Of a DNA stretch of 14,234 nt, positions 7,758-14,234 are shown one piece after another; position 1 is the first letter of the stretch, and every line of letters begins with the position of its first letter. The DNA comes from an uncultured Steroidobacter sp. GTDB lineage: Bacteria > Pseudomonadota > Gammaproteobacteria > Steroidobacterales > Steroidobacteraceae. The translations under genes were made by a program, and so were the position numbers. The notes under the pieces are model-generated. The model searched no databases, was not told the DNA's origin, and saw only the letters and a program-made list of their open reading frames with translations. The stretch spans positions 1 to 14,234 of the forward strand of contig CAMLEO010000185.1 in NCBI GenBank assembly GCA_946478975.1. The letters run 5' to 3'.

Positions 7758-8446
7758 ATAGGTTGGGCGCCAGTGATCTTGCCGACCCTGGCCGATTTGC
7801 TCACGTGCAGTTCGACTTCCTTCTCGAAGCGCAGTTCCCCGGTCACCTCGGCATTCGGCCCGATCACGATCTTGGGCGTATGCTTGGTGCCGAACACGTT
7901 GAAGCCGCGCTCTTTCTCCACCACGATGTCCCCTTCGACGCGCGAGCCTTCGCCAACCTCAATGTCGCCATTCACCGTCTTGATGCCGTCGCCGACGCGG
8001 GCGTGCTCGAGCTCGATGCCGCCATTGACGTTCGCAAGCTTGCCGTCGACCTTCGCGTCCTGTTCCAGCTTGATGCTGCCATTCACTGAAGTGATGTTGC
8101 CGGCGACCTGGCTGCGGTCCTTCAAGTTGATGCCGCCATTGACGACTTCGATGCTTTTCGCCTTGGCGCCGCTGTCGAGGCTGATGCCGCCGTTGACGGA
8201 CTCAACGCTGCCGACAGTGGAGTCGCGGCCAATGGTCACGGCGCCGCTGACCGTTTCGACGTTGCCGGCCTGAACCGAATCCTCGATCACGATCGAGCCA
8301 TTGACGGTCTCGACGCCGCCGACCGTGCGGCCGCTTTCGACGCGGATCGAACCGTTGACCTTCGATATGCCGCCTTCGTCCGCCAGCAGCAGCGGGCTGG
8401 TCAGCAGCAGGGTCGGTAACAGCCAGGTGGCGATCGGCGCTTTCAT
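7748..8446 (-). CDS. Secreted beta-solenoid protein built of 18-residue repeats
   Basis: A 232-residue protein of unknown function. The first ~22 residues (MKAPIATWLLPTLLLTSPLL, then LA, before DEGG) are a Sec signal peptide. From residue 30 to about 175 it consists of eight tandem units of 18-19 residues, each starting V(N/S)G(S/G/D/A)(I/V) and carrying a second hydrophobic strand (such as VGGVET or AGNVET). This is the pattern of a beta-helix with one rung per repeat, like bactofilins or adhesin-type solenoids. A C-terminal segment (180-232) with KIVIGPNAEVTGELRF continues a looser version. It has no catalytic motif. The start is well fixed: AAGGAG (complement of 8454-8459) lies 7 bases before the ATG. 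It is probably a periplasmic or surface structural protein (inference). It is divergent from the DUF2721 gene, with 112 bases between. Confidence 0.85.
   Translation of the reverse strand: MKAPIATWLLPTLLLTSPLLLADEGGISKVNGSIRVESGRTVGGVETVNGSIVIEDSVQAGNVETVSGAVTIGRDSTVGSVESVNGGISLDSGAKAKSIEVVNGGINLKDRSQVAGNITSVNGSIKLEQDAKVDGKLANVNGGIELEHARVGDGIKTVNGDIEVGEGSRVEGDIVVEKERGFNVFGTKHTPKIVIGPNAEVTGELRFEKEVELHVSKSARVGKITGAQPIKD
7922..8359 (-). repeat. Tandem 54-57 bp repeats encoding eight solenoid rungs
   Basis: The coding units start at residues 30, 48, 66, 84, 102, 121, 140 and 158 of the protein. The protein motif VNG(S/G)I is kept, while the DNA is diverged, for example GCCGCCATTGACG or GCCATTGACGG on the plus strand. 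The array is therefore old and held by selection on the protein, not a recent slippage product. Units 5 and 6 are one residue longer. Confidence 0.85.
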
Positions 8447-8498
8447 CGGCTCTCTCCTTGCGGGTTATGTGACGATTGGACGCGGCAAACGACGGAAG

Positions 8499-8508
8499 GG
8501 TTGCAACC
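8499..8508. promoter_or_regulatory. Short palindrome in a divergent intergenic region
   Basis: GGTTGCAACC is a perfect 10-base palindrome roughly midway between the start codons at 8446 (minus) and 8559 (plus). It could be an operator half or core. No clear -10/-35 pair is visible around it on either strand, so its role is uncertain. Confidence 0.2.
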
Positions 8509-8558
8509 GAATATCGGCAGAATGCGAAGCTGGTGTATCGTTCGCGCAGGCTTTGCGG

Positions 8559-9035
8559 ATGACTCGAATGGCGCTGACATCTCATTTCTCCGATCCCGCA
8601 CAGGTCATCCAGCTGGCCATCGGCCCGGTGTTCCTGCTCACCGCGGTGGCGGCAACGCTCAATGTGCTGGCGACACGCATCGGTCGTATCATCGACCGCG
8701 CGCGCGTCATTGAAGACCGGCTGGAGACGGCGAACGCCGAACAGGCGGAGGGGTTGCACAATACTTTGCGCGTGCTGTCCAGGCGCGCGACGCTGATGAA
8801 TCGCGCGATCGGTTTATCGGTGACGGCAGGCCTGCTGGTGTCGCTGGTGGTCGCGGCGTTATTTGTGAGCAATTCTTTGCGAATCGACCTGGCCATTCCG
8901 ATCACGATTGCGTTCGTGGTGGCGCTGCTGAGCCTCGCCTCCGGCCTGGTTTATTTCCTGCGCGAAGTCATTCTCGCCACCAACTCGCTGACATTCGGCG
9001 GCATGCGGCCTCGGCCGCCCGTCGCCAAACAATGA
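8559..9035 (+). CDS. DUF2721 family membrane protein
   Basis: A 158-residue inner-membrane protein. Three hydrophobic segments are visible at about 18-39, 84-104 and 110-134. Between the first and second lies a charged, probably cytoplasmic helical stretch (RIGRIIDRARVIEDRLE, then the RVLSRRATLMNRAI block). This pattern, with the N-terminal ATRIGRIIDRAR segment after a first helix, is what I associate with the DUF2721 family, whose function is unknown. The start at 8559 follows an AGG (8548-8550) with 8-base spacing; ATG 8568 is nearly as good. The frame stays open back to 8301, but that part overlaps the solenoid gene on the other strand and is not used. No partner gene is obvious. Confidence 0.75.
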   Translation: MTRMALTSHFSDPAQVIQLAIGPVFLLTAVAATLNVLATRIGRIIDRARVIEDRLETANAEQAEGLHNTLRVLSRRATLMNRAIGLSVTAGLLVSLVVAALFVSNSLRIDLAIPITIAFVVALLSLASGLVYFLREVILATNSLTFGGMRPRPPVAKQ

Positions 9036-9073
9036 CAGGGGCAATGGACGCCGCGCGTAACAAATGGACCAAA

Positions 9074-9131
9074 AGTGTCCCCAGAATGTGACGAGAGTGT
9101 CGCTGGAATATCTCTTGAGAGCGCCAGCGAC
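9074..9131. other. Direct repeat and hairpin in the 166-base gap before the CheD-like gene
   Basis: AGTGTCCCCAGAAT (9074-9087) and AGTGTCGCTGGAAT (9096-9109) match at 11 of 14 positions and are spaced 22 bases, two helical turns. GTCGCTGG (9099-9106) can also pair perfectly with CCAGCGAC (9124-9131) around a 17-base loop; no T-tract follows. The region could hold a binding site for the downstream genes or a decayed mobile-element end. No gene is visible in 9036-9201. Confidence 0.3.
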
Positions 9132-9201
9132 ATCGCATCGACCGATTCCGTGATCTACTGCTCAACTGTACGTTCCTGCCGCCCGGCATCATCGCCGTTA
9201 C

Positions 9202-9702
9202 ATGATCCAGCAGCCGCCAGACATCGTGGTTCAGCCAGACGCGTTCCGCGTCTCCAGGGAGTCGCCGCCGCTCGCATGCGAACTGCGCGGCGCGCTGGCG
9301 GTTTGTGTTTATGACGATACGCAGCCTGCGGGCGGGCTCCTGCATCTGCGCTACGTCGCAATCGCCAACGAGCAGCCGCTCGACCTCACCGACAACACGC
9401 TGAGCTCGGGCCTGCTGTTGATGGATCGTTTCTGCAAGGAGCTGCGCTCGGCCGGCGCTCGCAAGCAGAGCTGGCGCGTCAGCATCTTCGGCCACACGCC
9501 CGAGCTGCCCGGCATGGAAGGCCCGGCCGCGACGGTGATCGACCTCGCCAAGGCCTATTTCGCCGATGCGCGCCTGCCGGTCGAATGCAAGGAGTTCAAC
9601 CGGCCGCTCGGTCTGCTGGTGCGCTTCGATCCGCGCGCCGGACGCATCTGGGTCAATTCGACCCCTGGTACTGCTCACGTGCGACAGGCCACGCCGACTT
9701 AG
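9202..9702 (+). CDS. CheD-like protein lacking the catalytic cysteine (probable pseudoenzyme)
   Basis: A 166-residue protein that aligns by eye, without gaps at the active site, to CheD, the chemoreceptor glutamine deamidase. The CheD segment LGSCVAVC corresponds to LRGALAVC here (28-35), followed by VYDD and GGLLHLRY. In Thermotoga CheD the catalytic residues are Thr21, Cys27 and His44. The matching residues here are A25, A31 and H48, so cysteine and threonine are lost and only histidine is kept. Cys26 and Cys35 are present but in the wrong places. The C-terminal half (VIDLAKAYF, KEFNRPLGLLVRFDPRAGRIW at 130-150) follows the CheD pattern of an alpha helix, a sheet strand and R-x-V-x-F. Deamidation is not expected; a binding or scaffold role is more likely (inference). 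An in-frame stop at 9151 leaves ATG 9202 as the only ATG start. No chemotaxis genes are nearby. The dctA-like gene starts 14 bases downstream. Confidence 0.65.
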   Translation: MIQQPPDIVVQPDAFRVSRESPPLACELRGALAVCVYDDTQPAGGLLHLRYVAIANEQPLDLTDNTLSSGLLLMDRFCKELRSAGARKQSWRVSIFGHTPELPGMEGPAATVIDLAKAYFADARLPVECKEFNRPLGLLVRFDPRAGRIWVNSTPGTAHVRQATPT

Positions 9703-9716
9703 GCTAGGCTTTCCGC

Positions 9717-10994
9717 ATGTCCACCGACGCTCTTGCTTCGCCGGCGCCACCCCAGCGCTGGTACAGGTCCCTGTACGTCCAGGTCCTGATCGCCATCGCG
9801 ATCGGCGTGCTGCTGGGACATTACCTGCCCGAGACGGCAACGCAGTTCAAACCGCTCGGCGACGGCTTCATCAAGCTCATCAAGATGATGATTGCGCCGA
9901 TCATCTTCTGCACCGTGGTGACCGGCATCGCCGGCATGGAAAGCATGAAGGCGGTCGGCAAGACCGGTGCGCTGGCGCTGTTGTATTTCGAAGTGGTGAG
10001 CACGATCGCGCTGATCGTCGGGCTGGTGATCGTCAACGTGGTGCAGCCGGGCGCGGACATGCACGTGGATATTTCCAAGCTCGACGCCAAAGCGGTGGAG
10101 ACCTACGCCAAGGCCGCCGAGCAGCAGAGCGTGGTCGACTTCCTGCTCAACGTCATTCCCAGCACCATCTTCGATGCGTTCGCCAAGGGCGACATCCTGC
10201 AGGTGCTGCTGTTCTCGGTGCTGTTCGGCTTCGCCTTGCATGCGGTCGGCGAGCGGGCGCGGCCGATCTTCGATTTCGTCGATCGCATCGCGACCGTGAT
10301 GTTTCGAATCGTCGGCATGATCATGCGGCTGGCGCCGATCGGCGCATTCGGCGCGATGGCGTTCACCATCGGCCAGTATGGAGTCGCTTCGCTCGCCTCG
10401 CTGGGCAAGCTGATGGCATGTTTCTATGCGACCTGCCTGTTGTTTGTTTTCGTGGTGCTGGGGGCGATCGCAAAGTTTCACGGCTTCAGCATCGCGCGCT
10501 TCGTTCGATACATTCGCGAGGAACTGTTCATCGTGCTCGGCACGTCGTCGTCCGAATCGGTGCTGCCGCGAATGATGACCAAGCTGGAGCAGGCCGGCGC
10601 CAGCAAGTCGGTGGTCGGACTGGTCATTCCGACCGGTTATTCGTTCAACCTCGACGGAACGTCGATTTATTTGACGATGGCGGCGGTATTCATCGCCCAG
10701 GCGACGCACACGCCGATGACTTTGCTCGATCAGCTCACGCTGCTGGGCGTGCTGCTGCTGACCTCTAAAGGCGCTGCAGGCGTCACGGGCAGCGGCTTTA
10801 TCGTGCTGGCGGCAACCTTGTCTGCCTTGGGAACCCTGCCGGTAACGGCGCTGGCGCTGATTCTCGGCATCGATCGATTCATGTCCGAGGCGCGTGCGCT
10901 GACCAACCTGGTCGGCAACGGCGTCGCGACCTTGGTGGTCGCGAAATGGTGTGGCGCTCTGGACCAGAAGCGGCTGCGAGAACAGCTCGGCTGA
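9717..10994 (+). CDS. dctA: Dicarboxylate:cation symporter, DctA/GltP family
   Basis: A 425-residue inner-membrane transporter, the normal length for DctA. It brings C4-dicarboxylates (succinate, fumarate, malate) into the cell with protons or sodium. Family marks are [20 protein letters not shown] (52-71), the serine-rich re-entrant loop [14 protein letters not shown] (about 275-288), [20 protein letters not shown] (308-327), the second loop [20 protein letters not shown] (350-369) and [19 protein letters not shown] (390-408). These hold the substrate- and cation-binding residues, including the D and N of the last segment. The sequence favours dicarboxylate over glutamate carriers, but substrate choice within this family is not certain by eye. 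The start lies 14 bases after the CheD-like gene, so the two may be co-transcribed. A strong terminator overlaps its stop codon. Confidence 0.92.
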   Translation: MSTDALASPAPPQRWYRSLYVQVLIAIAIGVLLGHYLPETATQFKPLGDGFIKLIKMMIAPIIFCTVVTGIAGMESMKAVGKTGALALLYFEVVSTIALIVGLVIVNVVQPGADMHVDISKLDAKAVETYAKAAEQQSVVDFLLNVIPSTIFDAFAKGDILQVLLFSVLFGFALHAVGERARPIFDFVDRIATVMFRIVGMIMRLAPIGAFGAMAFTIGQYGVASLASLGKLMACFYATCLLFVFVVLGAIAKFHGFSIARFVRYIREELFIVLGTSSSESVLPRMMTKLEQAGASKSVVGLVIPTGYSFNLDGTSIYLTMAAVFIAQATHTPMTLLDQLTLLGVLLLTSKGAAGVTGSGFIVLAATLSALGTLPVTALALILGIDRFMSEARALTNLVGNGVATLVVAKWCGALDQKRLREQLG

Positions 10995-11015
10995 AGGCTG
11001 TTTCAGGCCGTTTTT
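10988..11015 (+). terminator. Rho-independent terminator overlapping the dctA stop codon
   Basis: CGGCTGAA (10988-10995) pairs with TTCAG-G-CCG (11002-11010, one bulged G at 11007) around the loop GGCTGT, followed directly by TTTTT (11011-11015). The stop codon lies in the left arm. This is a classic intrinsic terminator. Confidence 0.9.
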
Positions 11016-11077
11016 CCACATCTGATTGCACCGGGGGCAAGATTTACGCCTCGGGCTCACTTTTTTCACTAGTCACT

Positions 11078-11099
11078 GCGGCGGCCGCCGCGTATTTTT
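11078..11099 (+). terminator. Possible second terminator or attenuator just before the GNAT start codon
   Basis: GCGGCGGCCGCCGC (11078-11091) is a perfect palindrome that folds as a 5-base-pair GC stem with a GGCC loop and is followed by GTATTTTT. By form it is an intrinsic terminator, yet it ends only 6 bases before the ATG at 11106. If it works, the GNAT transcript must start at or after it. Confidence 0.45.
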
Positions 11100-11105
11100 G
11101 TGCGG

Positions 11106-11666
11106 ATGTCACCCACACTGCAGTTCGTCCCTGTCCGCACTCCAGAGCAACTCGCCACGGTCGCGGCCCTCGCCCATGAAATCTGGTACGAGTTCTACGT
11201 ACCGCTGATCGGCCGCGCCCAGGTCGATTACATGGTGGCGAAATTTCAAAATGTCTCTGCGATGCAATCCCAAATCGCCCAGGGCTACGAATACTTCCTC
11301 GTGAAGCAGGCAGATACCGGCGGGCCGGCAGCCGACACGCTGCCGGACATCGGCTACTGCGCCGTGCAGGAACAGCCCGACGGAGCCTTGTTTTTGAGCA
11401 AGTTCTACTTGGTTAAAAGCGCGCGGGGCTCGGGAACCGGGCGTAAGTGCATGGAGTTCATTGAAGGGCTCGCTCGGCGGCGCGGGCTCTCCCTATTGTG
11501 GCTGACCGTCAACAAGGGCAATCCGTCCGTCCAGGCCTATCAGCGGTTGGGTTTCCGGATTGCCGCAGATCTCGTGATGGACATTGGCGGCGGCTTCGTA
11601 ATGGACGATTACCGAATGGAAAAACCCCTGGCGAACGCGGGGGCGGCCGCCATTCCAGGCGTGTGA
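11106..11666 (+). CDS. GNAT family N-acetyltransferase
   Basis: A 186-residue GCN5-related acetyltransferase, which transfers acetyl from acetyl-CoA to an amine or amino group. The acetyl-CoA binding motif is seen as ARGSGTGRKCMEFI (residues about 109-122, matching R-x-x-G-x-G), after the strand LFLSKFYLVK and before LLWLTVNKGNPSVQAYQRLG, the usual helix-strand-helix end of the fold ending in YQRLGF. The substrate cannot be told. It could be a small molecule or a protein N-terminus. ATG 11106 is chosen over GTG 11100 because the first strand LQFVPVRT begins right after it. There is almost no ribosome binding site, and a terminator-like palindrome abuts the start, so a leaderless or poorly translated mRNA is possible. 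The next gene begins 107 bases later. Confidence 0.85.
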   Translation: MSPTLQFVPVRTPEQLATVAALAHEIWYEFYVPLIGRAQVDYMVAKFQNVSAMQSQIAQGYEYFLVKQADTGGPAADTLPDIGYCAVQEQPDGALFLSKFYLVKSARGSGTGRKCMEFIEGLARRRGLSLLWLTVNKGNPSVQAYQRLGFRIAADLVMDIGGGFVMDDYRMEKPLANAGAAAIPGV

Positions 11667-11772
11667 GCCGGTCGGCCCGGGTGATGGCTGCAAACGACAG
11701 GTGTCGTTCGGTCGTCGAGATCGCTAGATTCAATCGTTTAATCTGACCAAAGGCGACGAAACGTAAACGGTG

Positions 11773-14130
11773 ATGAGCCTGTCGATCGACAAGGACCTTG
11801 GGGAGCAAGGCGAGAACGCACAGGGCGAGAACGCGCGTGCAGTGCTCGCCAGCTGGCTGGACGATTACATCGCCGGCCGGTGCGACCGTGCGGACATGCA
11901 GGCGCAATTCCTCTCGGTCTGTCGCAGCAACTCGGATGCGCCCTGGGATGCGCTGGCGCTGCTGGATCAGTATCAGCGTCGCGGCCGCATCGATATGGCG
12001 CTCGCGCGCTCGTTGAAAACAGACATTGCACAGCTGGTGTTCGGCGTCGCCAACCAGACTGAAACAAAGGCCGACGCCGGCCAGAATCACGACACCACTG
12101 ACGTCACCATCGATACCACCGGATCGCGCTGGCGCACGCTGATGGCCGACCGCGATCCCGCGTCGATCAATTCCGAGCCTGCGTTTGTCGATCCGAGCCT
12201 GCTGCGTCGTGACCTGGAGGAACCGGTCACGCGGCCGCCGCCGTCGCTCAAGTTGCATGAAGAGGAGCTGCCGCCGGTTCGCGAAGCTCCGCGTGAGATT
12301 CGCGAGCCGAAGATCGAGGCTGCCCGGCCCGAGCTCAAAACCAGGTTTGAAGCGCGGGTTGAGCCGAGAATCGAGCCGAAGTTCGACGCCAAGGCGGATC
12401 GTGCCGAAGAGCCACCCGCGCCTGAGATTCGTCCGCAGCCCGCGCCGGCCCGCGAACGTCCGGCGCCGCGTGCTGCGATCGCGCCCGTCGGCGTTTCGAG
12501 CGATGTGCTGCGTGATCGTTATGAGCTGATTTCTGTCCTGGGTCGCGGCAGCACCGGCACTGTCTACAAGGCGGTCGATCGTCATCGCACGCATCTGGAT
12601 CCAACCTCGCGTTGCGTGGCCGTGAAGGTGCTCAAGCTCAACTACCAGGATCGCCCGGATGAGCTGGCGCAACTGGAACGTGAGTTTCACCAGGCGCAGT
12701 CGCTGTCGCATCCGAACGTGGTCAGCGTGTTCGACCTGGATCGCGACGGCAATGTTTATTTCATCGTCATGGAGCTGCTCGAAGGCGAGCTGCTCGCGGA
12801 CATTCTCAAGCGGCTCGACGGCAGGCCGATGGCACGTCATTACGCGCTCGGCATCGTCAGCAGCGTCGGAGCGGCGCTGGCTCATGCGCACCAGAAAGGT
12901 GTCGTGCATGCCGACATCAAGCCGCGCAACATCATGATCACGACGTCGGGTGAAGTTCGCGTGCTCGACTTCGGGTTTGCGCGCGATCGTCCGCTCGATC
13001 TGCACACGGCGCCAGGACTGCACGACGCACCGACTTCAGCGCCTGCGTATGCCAGCGTCGAACGCGTGAACGGCAGCGAGCCGCATCCGAGCGATGATGT
13101 TTACAGCCTCGCGTGCGTCGCTTATGAAATGTTGTCGGGCAAGCATCCTTTCGGCGGACGTTCGGCGCCGCTCGCGCGAGCGCACGGTCGTCCGCCACAA
13201 AAGATTGCCGGCCTCAGCGGCAGGCAGCAGCAGGCGTTACAACGCGCATTGCTGTGGACTCGCGGCGAGCGCCGCATCGATGTCGTCGAGCTGCTGGCGA
13301 GCCTGGGCTGCGGAGAAACATCGGGCCGCCTCGGCATCCCCGAAGAGATTGTGACTTCGCAGGGGTCCGGTTCGCGTGGCCGCGCCGCCATCATCGTGAC
13401 GCTGCTGATGTTGTTTGCTGCCGGCGGTTACTTTGTCTGGCAGTACGGACTGCTGCCGAAAAACATCGCGAGCATGCTGCCGATCACGCCGCCGTTCGCC
13501 GATCGTGAATTGCAGCCCGAGGTGGCGGGAAATCCCGCCGCCGTCGAGCAGTCGCTGCCGAGTGAAGAAGTCACGCAGGAAAAACTCCCGGTCGTAAAAC
13601 TGCAGCAGCCTTCCGCTGAGCCTTCGAGCGGCAATGTTCCGCCGCAAGCTGCGCAGCCTCAGCCGAAGGTGGAGACACCGCCGGCCGATACAGCAGCTCC
13701 GTCTGCACAGACGAAGCAACCGCAAACGTCGACAGCTTCGCGATCTCAGCCGGGTTCAGCGCCTGCTACGCCTTCTGCATCGGCGAAGCCGGTGACCATC
13801 GAGTTCGAGAAAGACAGCTATGTCACAACCGAAGGCGAAGGCTACGTGCGTCTGCAGGTGCGGCGCACGGGATCGCTGAAGCGGGAAGTTTCTTTCACCT
13901 GGAACCTGCGGCCGAACTCGGCAGAAGCAGGCTCCGACTTTGCCGGCATCGGCCCGGGCACCGAACGCATTCCCGCCGGCGTGCGCGAATTCACCATCAC
14001 CATTCCGCTGGTGCAGGACGCAGTGAAGGAAAGCACCGAGCTGTTCCTGGTGGAACTGCAGGTCAGCGACGAAGGTGTGTCGCTCGGCGAGCGCAGCAGC
14101 GCCGCCGTCATCATCGTCGACGACGATTGA
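11773..14130 (+). CDS. Membrane Ser/Thr protein kinase with non-RD catalytic loop and C-terminal Calx-beta domain
   Basis: A 785-residue membrane protein. Residues 20-92 form a helical N-terminal domain and 150-240 a charged Pro/Glu/Arg linker. The Hanks-type kinase spans 250-512: glycine loop GRGSTGTVYKA (257-267), VAVKVLK with the ATP lysine K285, a candidate helix-C E304, catalytic loop HADIKPRNIM (379-388), DFG (399-401) and PAYASVE in the APE position. The usual HRD arginine is alanine (A380), so this is a non-RD kinase; D381, K383, N386 and D399 are kept and activity is expected. A single membrane helix (538-556) follows, then a periplasmic Pro/Gln/Ala-rich stretch (570-670) and one Calx-beta-type domain (672-785) ending IIVDDD. 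Calx-beta modules bind calcium or act in adhesion, so a sensing role is plausible (inference). The start is ATG 11773; a TTTAAT at 11737 is a weak -10 candidate. Confidence 0.9.
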   Translation: MSLSIDKDLGEQGENAQGENARAVLASWLDDYIAGRCDRADMQAQFLSVCRSNSDAPWDALALLDQYQRRGRIDMALARSLKTDIAQLVFGVANQTETKADAGQNHDTTDVTIDTTGSRWRTLMADRDPASINSEPAFVDPSLLRRDLEEPVTRPPPSLKLHEEELPPVREAPREIREPKIEAARPELKTRFEARVEPRIEPKFDAKADRAEEPPAPEIRPQPAPARERPAPRAAIAPVGVSSDVLRDRYELISVLGRGSTGTVYKAVDRHRTHLDPTSRCVAVKVLKLNYQDRPDELAQLEREFHQAQSLSHPNVVSVFDLDRDGNVYFIVMELLEGELLADILKRLDGRPMARHYALGIVSSVGAALAHAHQKGVVHADIKPRNIMITTSGEVRVLDFGFARDRPLDLHTAPGLHDAPTSAPAYASVERVNGSEPHPSDDVYSLACVAYEMLSGKHPFGGRSAPLARAHGRPPQKIAGLSGRQQQALQRALLWTRGERRIDVVELLASLGCGETSGRLGIPEEIVTSQGSGSRGRAAIIVTLLMLFAAGGYFVWQYGLLPKNIASMLPITPPFADRELQPEVAGNPAAVEQSLPSEEVTQEKLPVVKLQQPSAEPSSGNVPPQAAQPQPKVETPPADTAAPSAQTKQPQTSTASRSQPGSAPATPSASAKPVTIEFEKDSYVTTEGEGYVRLQVRRTGSLKREVSFTWNLRPNSAEAGSDFAGIGPGTERIPAGVREFTITIPLVQDAVKESTELFLVELQVSDEGVSLGERSSAAVIIVDDD

Positions 14131-14136
14131 TGCGCC

Positions 14137-14234
14137 GTGGACGTTCGCTTCACCGCGCAGGCGTTGTATTGCCAGATCACGCGATCTGAGCTGGAGCGCC
14201 TGTCGTCCGGACGCGCGCTCGACCTGGTCGTCCA
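14137..14234 (+). CDS. Start of an unrecognised gene, cut off by the window edge
   Basis: From GTG 14137 the frame is open to the edge and encodes at least 32 residues, beginning MDVRFTAQALYCQITRSELE and continuing RLSSGRALDLVV. The pattern of a basic-hydrophobic strand, then a RxxxE-like turn and a helix, resembles the N-terminus of small DUF7009-type proteins as I remember them, but the fragment is too short to be sure. It lies 6 bases after the kinase stop and in the same frame. An ATG at 14130 reads in another frame and stops after 19 codons, so I reject it. Co-transcription with the kinase is likely. Confidence 0.5.
   Translation, partial: MDVRFTAQALYCQITRSELERLSSGRALDLVV

Noticed and set aside
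8301..8558. Longer start for the DUF2721 protein at 8301
   Set aside because: It overlaps the signal peptide region of the solenoid gene on the other strand and adds non-family sequence.
9699..11069. Long minus-strand open frame (456 codons) opposite dctA
   Set aside because: It mirrors the transporter in the antisense frame, with His/Asp/Arg-rich low-quality sequence and no motif. The transporter assignment is secure.
11509..13023. Long minus-strand open frame (504 codons) opposite GNAT and the kinase
   Set aside because: Antisense shadow: it overlaps two genes with complete motifs and has Arg-rich composition without domains.
1..14234. tRNA, rRNA, CRISPR arrays, insertion sequences, phage genes
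   Set aside because: None was found by eye. The only tandem repeat is the coding repeat of the solenoid protein.

Overview
The window is GC-rich, densely coded DNA and looks like a chromosomal region of a free-living gammaproteobacterium. The visible Rho C-terminus is close to the gammaproteobacterial type as I remember it. The mix of c-di-GMP enzyme, DUF1800/DUF1501 pair, Tat and Sec exported proteins and a receptor Ser/Thr kinase would fit the Xanthomonadales/Steroidobacterales/Nevskiales area. That placement is inference. I see no mobile element, CRISPR array, tRNA or rRNA.

Layout. Bases 1-503 are the 3' end of rho, followed by an intrinsic terminator (532-577). After a hairpin-rich leader comes an EAL-CBS-GGDEF c-di-GMP protein (749-2596). 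A DUF1800 gene (TTG start, very strong ribosome binding site) and a DUF1501 gene with a Tat signal (2657-5271) form a tight pair. A secreted M20 peptidase (5279-6598, minus) converges on them and diverges from an MBL-fold hydrolase (6631-7740), with only 32 bases between the two start codons and a near-perfect dyad covering both ribosome binding sites. Next are a secreted 18-residue-repeat beta-solenoid protein (7748-8446, minus) and a divergent DUF2721 membrane protein (8559-9035). A CheD-like protein lacking the catalytic cysteine (9202-9702) lies 14 bases upstream of a DctA-type dicarboxylate symporter (9717-10994), which ends in a clear intrinsic terminator. A GNAT acetyltransferase (11106-11666), a membrane Ser/Thr kinase with an HAD instead of HRD catalytic loop and a C-terminal Calx-beta domain (11773-14130), and the start of one more gene (14137 to the edge) finish the window.

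Function. This looks like a run of small housekeeping, signalling and envelope transcription units rather than one pathway. The best-supported functional pairs are DUF1800+DUF1501 and CheD-like+DctA (by spacing only). Four products appear to be exported or to have large periplasmic parts: DUF1501, the M20 peptidase, the solenoid protein and the kinase C-terminus. I find no convincing evidence for a single new multi-gene system. The least explained items are the CheD-like pseudoenzyme beside a C4-dicarboxylate carrier, the solenoid protein, and the non-RD kinase receptor.
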